From assembly GCF_007741515.1 (NCBI RefSeq), contig NZ_CP036263.1:5319178-5383177 (forward strand): 64,000 nt of DNA, given 5' to 3'. Below the pieces are notes generated by a model. It had not been told where the DNA came from, did no database searches, and worked only from the letters and a program-made list of their open reading frames with translations. Made by a program: the position numbers and the translations under genes. The stretch is from Adhaeretor mobilis (GTDB lineage: Bacteria; Planctomycetota; Planctomycetia; Pirellulales; Lacipirellulaceae). Positions 18,738 to 26,978 of this stretch are shown one piece after another; the first letter of the stretch is position 1; every line of letters begins with the position of its first letter.

Positions 18738-18941
18738 ACCACGGAGACACGGAGGTGGTAATAGGGCGCGGATGAACGCAGATTGGGCGGATGATTGCAG
18801 ATCGGACCCGAAGAACCCACAAATGGCAATTAGACTACAAGCAATCTGCACGAAGGATACCTGTTCCATAAAGAATCAGTTTGGATCCACTCAATCTGCG
18901 TTCATCCGCGTCCCATTATTGTTAGTAAATTCGTGGTGAAT
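18734..18941. repeat. Inverted repeat, family A, copy 4 (nested)
   Basis: The outer arms TTGAACCACGGAGACACGGA (18734) and TTCGTGGTGAA (18940) enclose a second pair, GCGGATGAACGCAGATTG and CAATCTGCGTTCATCCGCG. The element separates exbB from exbD. Confidence 0.75.
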
Positions 18942-18942
18942 C

Positions 18943-19365
18943 ATGCGCAAACCTAGCCTAGGCCGAGATCGCGCGATTGACTTCAACGTGACACCGATGA
19001 TCGACGTCGTGTTCTTGTTAATCATTTTCTTTCTGGTGAGTAGTCACTTGGCAAGTCAGGAGACGCTGATGGACTTGCTGCTCCCCTCTGCAGAAAGCAA
19101 ACTGGAGTCTGCTGAGGCTCAACAGCATCGGATTACGATTAATGTGACTGCAGTCGGTGAGACTTATTTGGGCGGCCGGGCCGCAAGTGTGGCAGAGATA
19201 TCTAAGCGACTGGCCGTCGAGCGCAAGATTACCGCCGAGGAACTGCAGGTGCGCATTCGGGCGGATCGACATGTCCCCTACGGAAAAGTAACTCCCTTAC
19301 TGGCCGCTTGCGTGCAAGCGCAGGTGTTGAACGTGGCATTCGCTGTAGAAGAGGATTCGCCGTGA
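18943..19365 (+). CDS. exbD: ExbD/TolR-family protein (first copy)
   Basis: The 140-residue product has the ExbD layout: a short cytoplasmic N-terminus, one membrane helix beginning with the conserved motif FNVTPMIDVVFLLIIFFLVS, whose Asp is the proton-carrying residue, and a periplasmic alpha/beta domain (about 45-140). It works with ExbB to turn the proton gradient into motion of a partner. The stop overlaps the GTG of the second exbD by four bases (GTGA), a sign of translational coupling. Confidence 0.92.
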   Translation: MRKPSLGRDRAIDFNVTPMIDVVFLLIIFFLVSSHLASQETLMDLLLPSAESKLESAEAQQHRITINVTAVGETYLGGRAASVAEISKRLAVERKITAEELQVRIRADRHVPYGKVTPLLAACVQAQVLNVAFAVEEDSP

Positions 19366-19811
19366 AAGCCCCTCACTGCTTGAGTCGCAGCCACTCCCTC
19401 GGCCCGGCGATGACGCCGATGATCGATGTGGTGTTCTTGCTGCTCATTTTCTTCCTGAGTACTACTAGCTTTCAAACACCCGAGGGAACGCTGCCGAGCA
19501 AGTTACATGCTGCGGAGGGGAATTCTTTGGCGACACCTACGCAAATTTCCGAGATGGAATTGGAACGGATCATGATCGAAGTTACCGGTGAAGGCGATCA
19601 CTTAGGATTCGCTGTGAATGGGCGAGTATTGCACTCGCTTGCTGGTGTCGCCGGGCTGCTAGAGCAACTCGGTCAGATTGATGGTACACTGCCGGTGATT
19701 CTCGAAATTGAAGCTGAGATCCCTCTGGGCAAGGCGATTGATGTGTATGATGCCTGTCGGTCGGCCGGATTCTTGAAAGTGCAATTTGCCGTGTCGGAAG
19801 AGCTGCTCTAG
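19362..19811 (+). CDS. exbD: ExbD/TolR-family protein (second copy)
   Basis: The 149-residue product starts at GTG 19362, overlapping the stop of the first copy. The helix motif AMTPMIDVVFLLLIFFLSTT again has the proton-relay Asp, followed by a periplasmic domain. It differs from the first copy throughout the periplasmic part, so the two probably form a heteromeric ExbD pair. Two adjacent exbD genes after one exbB are common in planctomycetes and Bacteroidota, where the partner is often unidentified. An upstream in-frame start (19308) lies inside the first gene and is unlikely. Confidence 0.9.
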   Translation: MKAPHCLSRSHSLGPAMTPMIDVVFLLLIFFLSTTSFQTPEGTLPSKLHAAEGNSLATPTQISEMELERIMIEVTGEGDHLGFAVNGRVLHSLAGVAGLLEQLGQIDGTLPVILEIEAEIPLGKAIDVYDACRSAGFLKVQFAVSEELL

Positions 19812-19931
19812 TGCGGTGTTACAAATAAGAACTAGGATTGCGAGTAGAGTCGTACCACACTGAGCAAACCCCAACATTTACATGAAACTATGCACTAGAA
19901 ACTTCCCCATTCTAGCGTGAGCACAGGCCAT

Positions 19932-21080
19932 ATGATTGCAACACGACGGTACGAAGGACTCAACGTAGTGCTCGTTGTGCCGTCGTGGTTCAGGCGAATT
20001 CTCGGGGGAACGCTGATCCTGCTAAACGCATCGATCTGCTACGGCGAAGAAGCACGTTCGGTGAGTACCGCTCGGCAAATGATTGCGGATTCGACGCAGC
20101 CCGCCTCAGAGCGTATTGCTGATACTGTTGAGTTGATACGTGGGGAAACGCTTCGCTGCGTGGCATTGCCCGCTACGACGCCGCTGAAACAGCTTGAGGC
20201 ACAATGGAAGAGAATTGCAAAGATCGACTTGCTTGTGAATGATTTGAGCAACGCCCCTCGCTACCAACTCGTCAGATTCCAATTTGCACTCGCTCTCATC
20301 GAGCAGGGAAAACAACTGTACCGCACCCCCGTTGCGGCGACGGCTCGTAAGCAGCGAATGCTCATGGCTCGCGAGAAGCTACGAACTGCGCTATTTATGT
20401 TGAAGGATGTCGATGAAGAGTTCGCCAAGAGAGTGCCCGGCCCGTCATCGAAACCGACCGATAGCGACGACGATGCGAGCTTGAGCATCACTGCGATTAC
20501 CGCCCTGCGCACCAACCTAGAGCTGTACTTGGCCAAAGCGTATCGCTGGCAAGCGTTGTGCTACCCTGCAGAATCGGCTGATTGGTACAACTCTTTAGGC
20601 CTAGCTCAGGAGCAGTTGGCCACGTTGGCAGGTGTGCCTGATTCAAGTCCTCTGAAGAAGCAGGTCCTCAGTGAGAAAGCAATTTGCGAGCAGATTATGA
20701 AGCAGCGGTTTGGGTATGAGCCTCGGATTAGTCCGACGCTACCTATTTTGGAGCCACTGGCTGTGGCTCCGGAAAAGGTTGACGTGAGAGCGGCGGAGCC
20801 GACAAGTAGCGCAGGTGATCGATCGGGGCGGCAATCCGAAGCGCACAGGGCGGAAGAGGTTGCTGCTCGCTTGTCGTCCTCGCCGGAAACTCGTCGCGAC
20901 GCTTATCTGCACTGGTCACACATTGAAGCGCGCAGCCCGGGTGGTTCACCGCGTTGGCAACGTGCTCGCAAGGCGCGCATCGACCTGCTGGAAAAACTTG
21001 GCGAGCAAGGCCGCGCCGACAAACTACAGAAGTTGACTGAAGTGCTCTATCCTGAGACCACCGCGGCAAATCGGAAATAG
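19932..21080 (+). CDS. Secreted helical-repeat protein of the ExbB/ExbD operon, unknown function
   Basis: Read from the ATG at 19932 (GTG 19917 is an alternative), the 382-residue product begins with an uncleaved or cleaved signal sequence (RRILGGTLILLNASICYG), so it is exported. The rest is mostly helical with regularly spaced Ala, Leu and Tyr (LNVNE-free, TPR-like), for example LRTNLELYLAKAYRWQALCY and ADWYNSLGLAQEQLATLAGV. Charged low-complexity sequence lies at about 155-170. It follows the second exbD by about 120 bp on the same strand and is likely the last gene of that operon. I do not recognise its family. Confidence 0.7.
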   Translation: MIATRRYEGLNVVLVVPSWFRRILGGTLILLNASICYGEEARSVSTARQMIADSTQPASERIADTVELIRGETLRCVALPATTPLKQLEAQWKRIAKIDLLVNDLSNAPRYQLVRFQFALALIEQGKQLYRTPVAATARKQRMLMAREKLRTALFMLKDVDEEFAKRVPGPSSKPTDSDDDASLSITAITALRTNLELYLAKAYRWQALCYPAESADWYNSLGLAQEQLATLAGVPDSSPLKKQVLSEKAICEQIMKQRFGYEPRISPTLPILEPLAVAPEKVDVRAAEPTSSAGDRSGRQSEAHRAEEVAARLSSSPETRRDAYLHWSHIEARSPGGSPRWQRARKARIDLLEKLGEQGRADKLQKLTEVLYPETTAANRK

Positions 21081-21238
21081 CCGTGCGCCAACGACTCGCT
21101 GGTGCGCAACTGAAAAGGCTTCAGACCTCAGACCTCGGGCTTCAGGACACGATCGCAATCATGTCTTGAAGTCCGAAACCTGAAGTCCAAAGCCTGTAGC
21201 CTTGCTCAGCCTCTCCAGCGAGCCGTTGGCTCGCGGCT
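21081..21238. repeat. Nested inverted repeat
   Basis: The outer arms GTGCGCCAACGACTCGCTGG (near 21083) and CCAGCGAGCCGTTGGCTCGC (near 21214) pair. They enclose a second pair with AGACCTCGGGCTTCAGGACA on one side and its partner near 21165-21200. It sits between the convergent hypothetical genes at 19932 and 21262. Confidence 0.7.
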
Positions 21239-21261
21239 AGGCAAATGGTGCGTTGTTCGCT

Positions 21262-21627
21262 CTACGGCTGCAATGGGTACCAGGGCCCGCGCACGTAGTA
21301 CACACCAAACTGTGCCGTGTCCTGAGGCCAGGCCGGGGTCGATTTGTATCCGCCCCTATTACCGGGCCCACTGTAGTTGCGACCGAATTGGTGGTCGATG
21401 CGCGAAACGCGGCTGCTCCCGACGCCCCAACTCCAATTGGTTTGCATGTTGGCAGTCGGAGGCACGACTAACGATACCGGCACGCCGTAGGAGGTGTGCG
21501 CGTAGTTCGCGTGCCAATTGTAGTTCTGGGCTCGCTGCTGCGGCTCCAAATAGCGATTAGCCGCTTCGGCTTGGCTGCCACACGCATAGAGCGTCGCGAC
21601 GACAAGCAATGTGAAGATTAGTCTCAT
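21262..21627 (-). CDS. Small secreted Tyr/Trp-rich protein
   Basis: The ATG at 21627 has AAGGAA shortly upstream; an in-frame start at 21690 has no support. The 121-residue product has a signal peptide (RLIFTLLVVATLYACG), with cleavage possibly after AEA. The mature part is rich in Asn, Tyr, Trp, Gly and Pro (NYNWHANYAHTSYGVP, GVYYVRGPWYPLQP). No family recognised. The next gene upstream on the same strand encodes a similar small exported Tyr-rich protein, suggesting a related pair. Confidence 0.75.
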   Translation of the reverse strand: MRLIFTLLVVATLYACGSQAEAANRYLEPQQRAQNYNWHANYAHTSYGVPVSLVVPPTANMQTNWSWGVGSSRVSRIDHQFGRNYSGPGNRGGYKSTPAWPQDTAQFGVYYVRGPWYPLQP

Positions 21628-21718
21628 AGCGAAGTTCCTTATTTCAACGAAGGCCCTAGAAGGCGGTCCTACAATTCTGACACAAGCCAATAGCTAATAG
21701 CCAGCGGCTAACAGCCAT

Positions 21719-22105
21719 TTAGAAGTGCGGGTTCAACTTCCAGAGCATGTGATCTAATCGCAGTCCGTAGGTGCGGTAGCGAATCTTCGAGCGTGTCCAG
21801 CCGGCACCCCGGTTGTAGGTGTAATGGCTGCGTGTGTGTTTGTAGAGATACTCGTGCGGCATCAACGGCTGGTAGGTCGTGTACGTGTGACCTACGTTGG
21901 CGGGCACAGGCATCGGCGAGATGTACATGTCGGCCGTGGTGCCGCTGGGCTCGGGGCCCTCGTGGAAATTGTAGAACAAGTCGCCCTTGTTCTGGTAGCT
22001 GATCGTGCGGTCGTACATTCCTTCCGCATGGGTCTCATCGGCTTGCCACCAGGTGGTCGCGGCAATTGCGACCAGCAGTGCCGTGTTTGCCAAACGCTGG
22101 GTCAT
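21719..22105 (-). CDS. Small secreted Tyr/His-rich protein
   Basis: The ATG at 22105 is preceded by the strong ribosome-binding site GAGGGGGGAAAACG. The 128-residue product has a signal peptide (MTQRLANTALLVAIAATTWW ... THA). The mature part is rich in Tyr, His, Thr and Pro (GDLFYNFHEGPEPSGT, MPHEYLYKHTRSHYTYNRG). It resembles the small exported proteins common in planctomycetes, with no known role. It likely shares a transcript with the gene at 21262-21627, about 90 bp downstream. Confidence 0.78.
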   Translation of the reverse strand: MTQRLANTALLVAIAATTWWQADETHAEGMYDRTISYQNKGDLFYNFHEGPEPSGTTADMYISPMPVPANVGHTYTTYQPLMPHEYLYKHTRSHYTYNRGAGWTRSKIRYRTYGLRLDHMLWKLNPHF

Positions 22106-22413
22106 CGTTTTCCCCCCTCAAGTGAATTCGTGCATAAGAATGGGCCAAGGTGCGAAAGCCGTCAGATAGCTGCACTCGGATAGCTCATTTTTCCTCTCTA
22201 CGAATCACTGTCGGACGGCAGGGCTCGTGCCGATGAGTTTTCTTTTACGTGCCGTAACAGTAGTTCTGGCCGTGCAGGCACCCGTGTCAAAAGCGGGTGG
22301 GAATTCGGCCTCGCGACCGATATAATCATGAGAATCGCTATAAATTAACACACACCTGAACCCCAAGGCTTGCGCCGGGGGCTACTCAAATACTGCATTG
22401 ATACGATCCAGCT
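22106..22413. other. Divergent promoter region before top6B
   Basis: This 308-bp stretch separates the divergent small secreted-protein gene and top6B. No gene or repeat was recognised. It must carry the promoter for the topoisomerase VI genes. Confidence 0.4.
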
Positions 22414-24585
22414 ATGGCTAAGAAGAAGAAACGTGTGAAGAAGAAGTCCGCAAATAGCAGCGCTGCGGCTCCGCGGAAGAAGAAGAAAAAAAAGAAGGTG
22501 GCTGTCGACGCCTCCCCTACTCCGCGCAAGAAGAAGCGGAAGAAGAAGGTCCGCCGCGTGGCGGAGAGCCAGTCGGAGGCCCCTTCGAATGGTGCTCAGG
22601 CGAATGGTGCGCCGGCGAAACGAAAACGCCGTGCCACCGCCCAAACGATGGCCGCCTCGCAACGCGATATTTCCGTCAGCGAGTTCTTCGCAAAGAATCG
22701 CCATCTGCTTGGGTTCGACAATCCGCGCAAGGCGCTACTCACCACAATTAAGGAAGCGGTCGACAACTCGCTGGATGCGTGCGAAGAGGCGGGCATCTTG
22801 CCGGAGATTTGGGTTCACATCGAACAGACCGGCGGCGATCGCTACAAGGTGGGCATTCAAGACAATGGCCCAGGCATTCTCAAGAAGCAGATCCCGCTGA
22901 TCTTCGGTAAGCTGCTGTACGGCTCTAAATTCCATCGCCTCCGACAAAGCCGTGGGCAGCAGGGTATCGGCATTAGCGCGGCCGGCATGTACGGCGTGCA
23001 GACCACGGGCAAGCCGATCAAGATTATCTCCAAGGTTTCCGTGCGAAAGCCGGCTCACTACTACGAGTTGCAGATCGATACCAAACGCAATCAGCCGAAG
23101 ATCATGAACGGCAAAGGGGACGGGGTTGATATCCCACCGGGAGAGAAGGGCTCGAAGTACATCGAGAAGCATGGCATTGAGTGGGTCGAAGAGAAAAGCG
23201 GCACGCGAGTCACCATTGAGTTGCAAGCGAAGTACACACGCGGCCGGGGCAGCGTGGACGAGTACCTTGAGCAAACGGCTATCGCGAACCCGCATGTGAC
23301 GCTGCATTACCTTGACCCCGACGGCGGCACTCGCGACTATCCTAGTTCCACGGATAAATTGCCGCCGGAGCCCAAAGAAATTCTCCCGCATCCCTACGGC
23401 GTAGAATTGGGCCGCTTGGCTTCAATGCTGGAAGAAGCCAAGGGGATGACCGTTTCGCAGTTCCTTACGGGGAGCTTTTCGCGTGTGACCCCCTCGGTGT
23501 CGCGGAAGATTTGCGAGAAGGCAAAGATCAGCACGCGGGCGAACTCGACCCGCTTGGGACGCCAGGATGCAGACGCCCTCTATCATGCCATTCAGGACAC
23601 CAAGATTTCTAACCCCTCGACGGACTGCATTTGCCCGATCGGCGAAGAGTTGATCCTCAAAGGGCTGCATCAGGTCGTACCGGGCGAGTTCTACGCAGCC
23701 GCCACGCGACCTCCTTCAGTGTATCGGGGGAATCCATTCCAGATCGAAGTCGGCCTCGCCTACGGTGGTGCAGCCCCGGCGCAGAATGTATCGAAGGACT
23801 TGCTCAATGAACTGCTCGACGAAACCGACGCTCGCACGTGCCGGCAGTTTCTCGTTAACACATTCAACGGCATGGGCACCGAGGCGGCCGACAAGATTCT
23901 CAAAGCGTCGAAGCTGGGAACACGGCAATCCCCCTCGAAGCTCACACCCAAGCAACGGGCCGCGCTACTCGATAGCATGAAAAATGTGAACATCAGCGAG
24001 GGTCAATCGATGAACGTGTTGCGACTGGCTAATCGAGTGCCACTGCAGTTCCAGCACGGTGCTTGTGCGATCACGCAGTCGGTGATCGGCAACAACTGGC
24101 GGAGCTACGGCCTTACCCAATCGCGCGGCAGTCTACCGAAGGGCCCGGTGAGTATCATGGTACATATCGCCAGCGTGTGGGTTCCGTTCACTAGTGAATC
24201 AAAAGAAGCGGTGGCCAGCTACCCGGAAATCCAAAAGGAGCTACGTCTCGGGCTACAAGCCGTGGGCCGCAAGCTGGGCATGTACCTGCGCCGCCGCTTA
24301 AAAGTGCGCCAACAGACCGACCGCCGCGAAGTGTTCTTGCGTTACCTGAAGGAAGTTTCCACCGCGGTAAGCGAGATCAATGGCGCGAAACGGGATGACC
24401 TCTATGAGCAACTCGTAAAGGTTGCCAAGAAACGCACCGCGGATGCGGACATGGTGATGGACGACCGTGGGCGCAAGCTCGATCAAGAAATGGACCTGGG
24501 GGATAACGTGCTGATTGTTGATCCTGCGGAGTCGGAGCATCACATCAATCGGGTAGCGGCTGTTGAGGGTGATGAGGAAGAGTGA
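22414..24585 (+). CDS. top6B: DNA topoisomerase VI subunit B
   Basis: Subunit B is the ATPase of topoisomerase VI, which passes one DNA duplex through another to relax or unlink DNA. The 723-residue protein opens with an unusual tail of about 75 residues very rich in Lys (runs of KKK). The GHKL ATPase motifs follow: [10 protein letters not shown] (Asn118), DNGPG (150-154) and [11 protein letters not shown] (181-191). Then come the H2TH-like and transducer regions ([35 protein letters not shown]). Subunit A lies downstream on the same strand, but a SUKH-like gene separates them. Topoisomerase VI is mainly archaeal and plant, yet known in some bacteria including planctomycetes. Confidence 0.95.
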   Translation: MAKKKKRVKKKSANSSAAAPRKKKKKKKVAVDASPTPRKKKRKKKVRRVAESQSEAPSNGAQANGAPAKRKRRATAQTMAASQRDISVSEFFAKNRHLLGFDNPRKALLTTIKEAVDNSLDACEEAGILPEIWVHIEQTGGDRYKVGIQDNGPGILKKQIPLIFGKLLYGSKFHRLRQSRGQQGIGISAAGMYGVQTTGKPIKIISKVSVRKPAHYYELQIDTKRNQPKIMNGKGDGVDIPPGEKGSKYIEKHGIEWVEEKSGTRVTIELQAKYTRGRGSVDEYLEQTAIANPHVTLHYLDPDGGTRDYPSSTDKLPPEPKEILPHPYGVELGRLASMLEEAKGMTVSQFLTGSFSRVTPSVSRKICEKAKISTRANSTRLGRQDADALYHAIQDTKISNPSTDCICPIGEELILKGLHQVVPGEFYAAATRPPSVYRGNPFQIEVGLAYGGAAPAQNVSKDLLNELLDETDARTCRQFLVNTFNGMGTEAADKILKASKLGTRQSPSKLTPKQRAALLDSMKNVNISEGQSMNVLRLANRVPLQFQHGACAITQSVIGNNWRSYGLTQSRGSLPKGPVSIMVHIASVWVPFTSESKEAVASYPEIQKELRLGLQAVGRKLGMYLRRRLKVRQQTDRREVFLRYLKEVSTAVSEINGAKRDDLYEQLVKVAKKRTADADMVMDDRGRKLDQEMDLGDNVLIVDPAESEHHINRVAAVEGDEEE

Positions 24586-24605
24586 TTATTTAGCGCAATA
24601 TTCGT

Positions 24606-24643
24606 TGACGCAAAGGCGCAAAGGACACAAAGAATCGCAGAGA
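24606..24643. repeat. Inverted-repeat arm, family A, copy 5 (left)
   Basis: GACGCAAAGGCGCAAAGGAC and the following CACAAAGAATCGCAGAG pair imperfectly with 25143-25182. The two arms enclose the SUKH-like gene. Confidence 0.6.
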
Positions 24644-24662
24644 AACTTGACTGAGGTCTAGA

Positions 24663-25142
24663 ATGGATGGAATGTGGGGGGATAGCAATCGAGTTAACGG
24701 ATTGGAGCTGCCAAAGCTGCTCATATCATTGTTAAACAACAATCTTTGGGTCCATCCAGGGGACGACATCCTGGGTAGGGTGATCCCTTGGTGTCGAGAC
24801 CCCTTTGTGTTCTTGGATCGAGAAATGATGATACAAGAATCAAAGCAATGCAGTTCTATCGATCTGTTTTTTCGTAGTGCAAGCTCCAAAGAATCCAAAC
24901 AAAGAGTTCCCCCACTGCCTTGGATTGATACTGACTTAGCAGTAATGATCGGATGCAATAAACACCTAGGAGACGACGTAGGAATCTGCTTGGACTACAG
25001 AACCGATTCCCTTGATCCGTGCGTAGTTGCCAGCTATTGGCCAGAAAAGTCGAGTTTCGATGATTACGACAAGTTTGGGCACTTCTGGAGAGAAGTAACA
25101 CCGACATTCTCGGAGTTTGCAAAAATATTGAATCTCCAGTAG
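24663..25142 (+). CDS. SUKH (SMI1/KNR4-like) protein
   Basis: The 159-residue product matches the SUKH superfamily best in its C-terminal half: a strand pair around GDDVGICLDYRTDSLDPCVV, an FWREVTPTFSEFAKIL helix at the end, and the preceding LAVMIGCNKHLGDD. SUKH proteins are often immunity proteins for toxins in polymorphic toxin systems, or regulatory scaffolds. No toxin gene lies beside it. The DNA is AT-richer than the two topoisomerase genes around it, and the gene sits between repeat arms, which suggests late insertion. ATG 24663 or 24672 could start it. The family call rests on pattern recognition alone. Confidence 0.6.
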   Translation: MDGMWGDSNRVNGLELPKLLISLLNNNLWVHPGDDILGRVIPWCRDPFVFLDREMMIQESKQCSSIDLFFRSASSKESKQRVPPLPWIDTDLAVMIGCNKHLGDDVGICLDYRTDSLDPCVVASYWPEKSSFDDYDKFGHFWREVTPTFSEFAKILNLQ

Positions 25143-25182
25143 TTCCTTTGCGATTCTCAGCGGCCTTCGCGGCTTTGCTTCA
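25143..25182. repeat. Inverted-repeat arm, family A, copy 5 (right)
   Basis: TCCTTTGCGATTCTCAGCGG and GGCTTTGCTTCAA are the reverse complement, with mismatches, of the arm at 24606-24643. Confidence 0.6.
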
Positions 25183-25210
25183 AAATACAAACCCTAAATA
25201 AAGACAACCT

Positions 25211-26362
25211 ATGGCAAAGAAATCTCCAACAACGGCCGGCACGAAGACGCGTGTAAAGCTTTCCACGCGGGACAAGAAAACTATGGCCGCGCTCACGGGC
25301 CTCGCCGATGGCGTCGTGAAGGCGGCCAGTGCGAAGCGGGACCCGTTTGTGGACATCCCCAGTCGCACGCTTTCCAACGTGAAGTACTCGCCCCGTAAGA
25401 AAATCATCGAGATGGGCAACAACAAGAATCGGCGACAGCTGTTCGATCTTTCGCAGGCGAAGGCCTATATGCGCACCATGCTGGTCGCCAGCGGTTGCAA
25501 ACGACTGCTGGAGCAAGGTAAGACCACCAGCCTTCGTGGTTTGTACTACATGCTCAAGCACACCATCGAGGGAGCGAAGGAGAACACGTTCGACGAACAG
25601 GGCGAGTGCGACACGATCATTGAAGATACCGAAGTACTGTTGAGCAGCATTCGCGAAGAGCTGCACCTGTACGCAGAGAACCGCGGTGCGATGGTGGGTA
25701 ACATTACGCTCATTGATCGCGGCGACACGATTGACTGCTCGCGAATGGGCTCCGGCGGGTACGCGATTCCATCGATCGTGGAGCCGGAAATCGTTGAGCT
25801 AGATCGGAAAAAGTGCAAAGCAGACTTTATCTTGCACGTTGAAAAAGGAACCGTCTGGCAACGTTTCAATGAAGACCGATTCTGGGAGCAGCACAATTGC
25901 ATCCTCACTCACGGTGCCGGCCAGCCACCCCGTGGCGTACGGCGAATGCTCAATCGCATGCACAACGAGTTGAAACTTCCCATTTATTGCGTGTTGGATA
26001 ACGACCCTTGGGGCTACTACATCTACAGCGTGATCAAACAGGGCTCAATCAACCTCGCGTTCGAGTCGCAACGCATGGCAATTCCCGAGGCAAAGTACCT
26101 GGGTTTAAGAAGCGTTGATTACACGCGCTGCGATCTGGACGACAGTGTGAAGATCGCGCTCAACGAAACGGACAAGAAACGCGCCAAGCAGATCGCCAAG
26201 TACCCGTGGTTCGAGAAGAAACGCCCCTGGCAAAGCGAAATCAAGAAGATGCTGTCCAACGACTTTAAGCTGGAAGTCGAATCGCTGATCTCCAAAGACA
26301 TCAGTTACGTGACGGAGACGTACGTGCCGGAGCGTTTGGCGGCGAAGGATTGGCTCGATTGA
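25211..26362 (+). CDS. top6A: DNA topoisomerase VI subunit A (Spo11-like)
   Basis: Subunit A cuts both DNA strands through a tyrosine. The 383-residue protein has the catalytic motif SLRGLYYMLKH, with Tyr113 the likely nucleophile (second Tyr, by comparison with archaeal enzymes and Spo11). The Toprim metal-binding residues are present: Glu211 in LHVEKGTVW, and Asp263/Asp265 in VLDNDPWGYY. The N-terminal 45 residues are basic and probably flexible, like those of its partner. With top6B it should form an A2B2 enzyme. It is separated from top6B by the SUKH-like gene. Confidence 0.96.
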   Translation: MAKKSPTTAGTKTRVKLSTRDKKTMAALTGLADGVVKAASAKRDPFVDIPSRTLSNVKYSPRKKIIEMGNNKNRRQLFDLSQAKAYMRTMLVASGCKRLLEQGKTTSLRGLYYMLKHTIEGAKENTFDEQGECDTIIEDTEVLLSSIREELHLYAENRGAMVGNITLIDRGDTIDCSRMGSGGYAIPSIVEPEIVELDRKKCKADFILHVEKGTVWQRFNEDRFWEQHNCILTHGAGQPPRGVRRMLNRMHNELKLPIYCVLDNDPWGYYIYSVIKQGSINLAFESQRMAIPEAKYLGLRSVDYTRCDLDDSVKIALNETDKKRAKQIAKYPWFEKKRPWQSEIKKMLSNDFKLEVESLISKDISYVTETYVPERLAAKDWLD

Positions 26363-26367
26363 CCAGA

Positions 26368-26460
26368 TTACAGGATGAGCAGGATTTACCGGATCAGATG
26401 TTATTCGGTTTCTTGGTTGTCACTTACCCTGTCGACCTTGCAAACCCTGTTATCCGATCT
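26368..26460. repeat. Inverted repeat, family E, copy 1
   Basis: GATTACAGGATGAGCAGGAT near 26368 and AACCCTGTTATCCGATC near 26443 are diverged complements. The repeat lies between convergent top6A and dgkA, and a fragment recurs at 60228. Confidence 0.55.
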
Positions 26461-26465
26461 TTTTC

Positions 26466-26858
26466 CTAACCAGCCATCCGATCCCACAACGGCAACGCCA
26501 GTACAACCAGCCCGACGACGACTGATCCGATTGAAGCCACCAGCACTGCACCGCTGGCCATATCGAGCGCATCGCGGATCTCGGGGTTAGTTTCCTGGGT
26601 GATTGCCCGAGCGAGCCGTTCGATGGAAGAATTGAATAGCTCTGCCGTCAGAACACCGGTGATGCAAATGGCAAGCACACACCAGGAGAGTTTCGGCAAG
26701 CCGAGCGATAGACCGAGCATCACCACCAGCACGGTCACGAATAGGTGAACGAAGAAACTCACCTCGGCTCTCACGGCCACCTTCACACCGCGGGCGGCAT
26801 CGGTGAATTTGCGTAACCAGGAATGGCTTTCGTAGTGGTGGTTGTCAGCTGAAGGCAT
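26466..26858 (-). CDS. dgkA: Diacylglycerol/undecaprenol kinase-family protein
   Basis: DgkA-type enzymes phosphorylate diacylglycerol or undecaprenol with ATP in the inner membrane. From the ATG at 26858 the product has 130 residues and three membrane helices (VSFFVHLFVTVLVVMLGLSL; LSWCVLAICITGVLTAELF; VLVASIGSVVVGLVVLALPL). The core motif ExxNSxIE is present (ELFNSSIERL). In the second motif, where E. coli has AKDMGSAAV with Lys94-Asp95, this protein reads ALDMASGAV: the Lys is replaced by Leu and the Asp kept. That could reduce or change activity. An in-frame start at 26951 is less likely. Confidence 0.88.
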   Translation of the reverse strand: MPSADNHHYESHSWLRKFTDAARGVKVAVRAEVSFFVHLFVTVLVVMLGLSLGLPKLSWCVLAICITGVLTAELFNSSIERLARAITQETNPEIRDALDMASGAVLVASIGSVVVGLVVLALPLWDRMAG

Positions 26859-26978
26859 GATGCTTGTAAGCTTCCCCAGATGCTCATTGGGTAGTGTTAG
26901 CCGTCGATCTTGATCGACGCGTGCTTGGCAATTGAACCGAGCGGTAAGCAATCGCGGAGGCTAAGTACTTATTGTAAG

